Assembly (NCBI GenBank): GCA_001414345.1
Contig: LLCB01000129.1
Coordinates: 87,950-151,949, forward strand
From: Hymenoscyphus infarciens
Taxonomy: Eukaryota > Ascomycota > Leotiomycetes > Helotiales > Helotiaceae
Reading direction: 5' to 3'
Length of the DNA stretch: 64,000 bases
Part shown: positions 63,166-64,000 of the stretch, piece after piece
Layout of the letters: each line of letters starts with the position of its first letter
How positions within the stretch are numbered: position 1 is the first letter of the stretch
The notes under the pieces: generated by a model
The model's input: the letters and a program-made list of their open reading frames with translations, nothing else
The model's database searches: none
Told to the model about the DNA's origin: nothing
Translations under genes and position numbers: made by a program

Positions 63166-64000
63166 CCACCTATTTATATATACTCCCTTTTATATCTAAT
63201 CTATTAAAATAATACTACTCTACTATATACTAATCTATATATATCTAAAGAGCGAGCAATTACGCTTCTAATATACTTAAAATCATCTAAATTAGACTCT
63301 TTTTAGTAACGCTATCGCGATCTAAAGTAATACGTATAAATATAATCCGCCTCAACTACTAATATCTTAGGGCCGGCGATAGCTCTCTATTAACACCACT
63401 TCTCTAAAAGAGCTTTATTTTAAAAGATAAATAGATATATTAATTATTTAAATACTAATTACTTTATCTACAAAGTATAAAGTAAAAGATAGTACTACGT
63501 TATACTTAACTTTTAAAGTGTTACTCTCGCTCTACTACGTCTTATATATATCTAAAACATCTATTCTACTAAAACCCCGCCTTCTAAACTATTAACTAGT
63601 AGGTTAGAAGCTCCCTTTCTATTAGTATAGGCTTCTATAGTATTTTTACTATATAGTATATACAAAGCGCTCCTAGAGTAGGTAGTTGACAGTCTACTTT
63701 TACAGGACGCCTAGGTCTAAACTATTAACTAACCTACCTAAGTAGCCTCCTCGGCTACGCTACTTTTAATACTCTAAAAGTGCTTGTTTAGAAAAGAGCC
63801 TTTTAAAAGTCTCTTAATTTAAGAGCAGAATCTCTTAATTACTTATATCTCTACTAGCTAGATTACTTTTATAATATATATAATATATATTACTAGCTAG
63901 AGTATCTATTATTAGTATTATCTACTAAATAAGCTTAAAAGTCTCTTAAATTAAGAGACTATCTCTTATTTACTTATAGCTCTACTAGCTAGAATACTTT
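63166..64000. repeat. AT-rich, RIP-affected repeat DNA at the right edge
   Basis: CpA/TpG-poor DNA without ORFs. A repeated block of about 64 bp beginning AAAGTCTCTTAAWTTAAGAG occurs at about 63807-63871 and 63936-64000, offset by about 129 bp. The family cannot be named; it continues beyond the window. Confidence 0.6.

Overview
The window looks like a chromosome segment of a filamentous ascomycete (Pezizomycotina; Leotiomycetes is only a guess). Genes are split by short introns of about 41-135 nt with GTRNGT-like donors and CTRAC/CTAAY branch sites, gene products are typical fungal families, and gene-bearing DNA of ordinary composition alternates with extremely AT-rich islands in which CpA and TpG are almost absent and TpA dominates. 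That is the footprint of repeat-induced point mutation (RIP). In the islands former CAA, CAG and TGG codons of transposon genes read as TAA or TAG.

Layout. 1-14057 is an AT island of nested transposons: a Ty3/gypsy element in reverse orientation is split by a complete gypsy element in forward orientation (2187-9994, 5-bp target duplication TCTTA), and the reverse element's LTR holds a Mutator-like transposon (10421-13734, 148-bp inverted repeats, 10-bp duplication). After a faded AT margin, 15489-32390 is gene-bearing: a proline-rich homeodomain-like protein, a frame-broken hypothetical gene, a tail-anchored hypothetical protein, a SprT-like metalloprotease gene with one nonsense codon, a Zn2Cys6 transcription factor, an acetate transporter of the GPR1/FUN34/YaaH family, lipoate-protein ligase and chorismate synthase. 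32391-34769 is gene-poor with short tandem repeats and a 212-bp MITE.

34770-46710 is the most interesting part. An NRPS-like enzyme (half condensation domain, adenylation, thiolation, terminal reductase) is divergently oriented from the first of three paralogous SUR2-like membrane di-iron hydroxylases, and a pyrroline-5-carboxylate reductase homologue closes the group. I read this as a possible uncharacterised biosynthetic cluster: an amino acid is activated, released as an aldehyde that could cyclise to an imine and be reduced, while the hydroxylases oxidise a lipid or lipid-like partner. The product is not predictable from sequence.

46904-58484 is a second island. It is a single Ngaro/PAT-type tyrosine-recombinase retroelement with the diagnostic split direct repeats A1-B1-A2-B2, interrupted by a 4949-bp non-autonomous gypsy derivative (duplication GGTAG) and a 1272-bp TRIM-like LTR element (duplication AAGTC). 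Removing the insertions and their duplications leaves about 5.35 kb. 58485-63060 is a small gene island: a divergent MFS transporter and zinc alcohol dehydrogenase pair, then a broken fragment resembling the BcABA3-type sesquiterpene synthase family. 63166-64000 is again AT-rich repeat DNA. All exon structures were assembled by eye; reading-frame sums were checked, but no search or transcript data were available.
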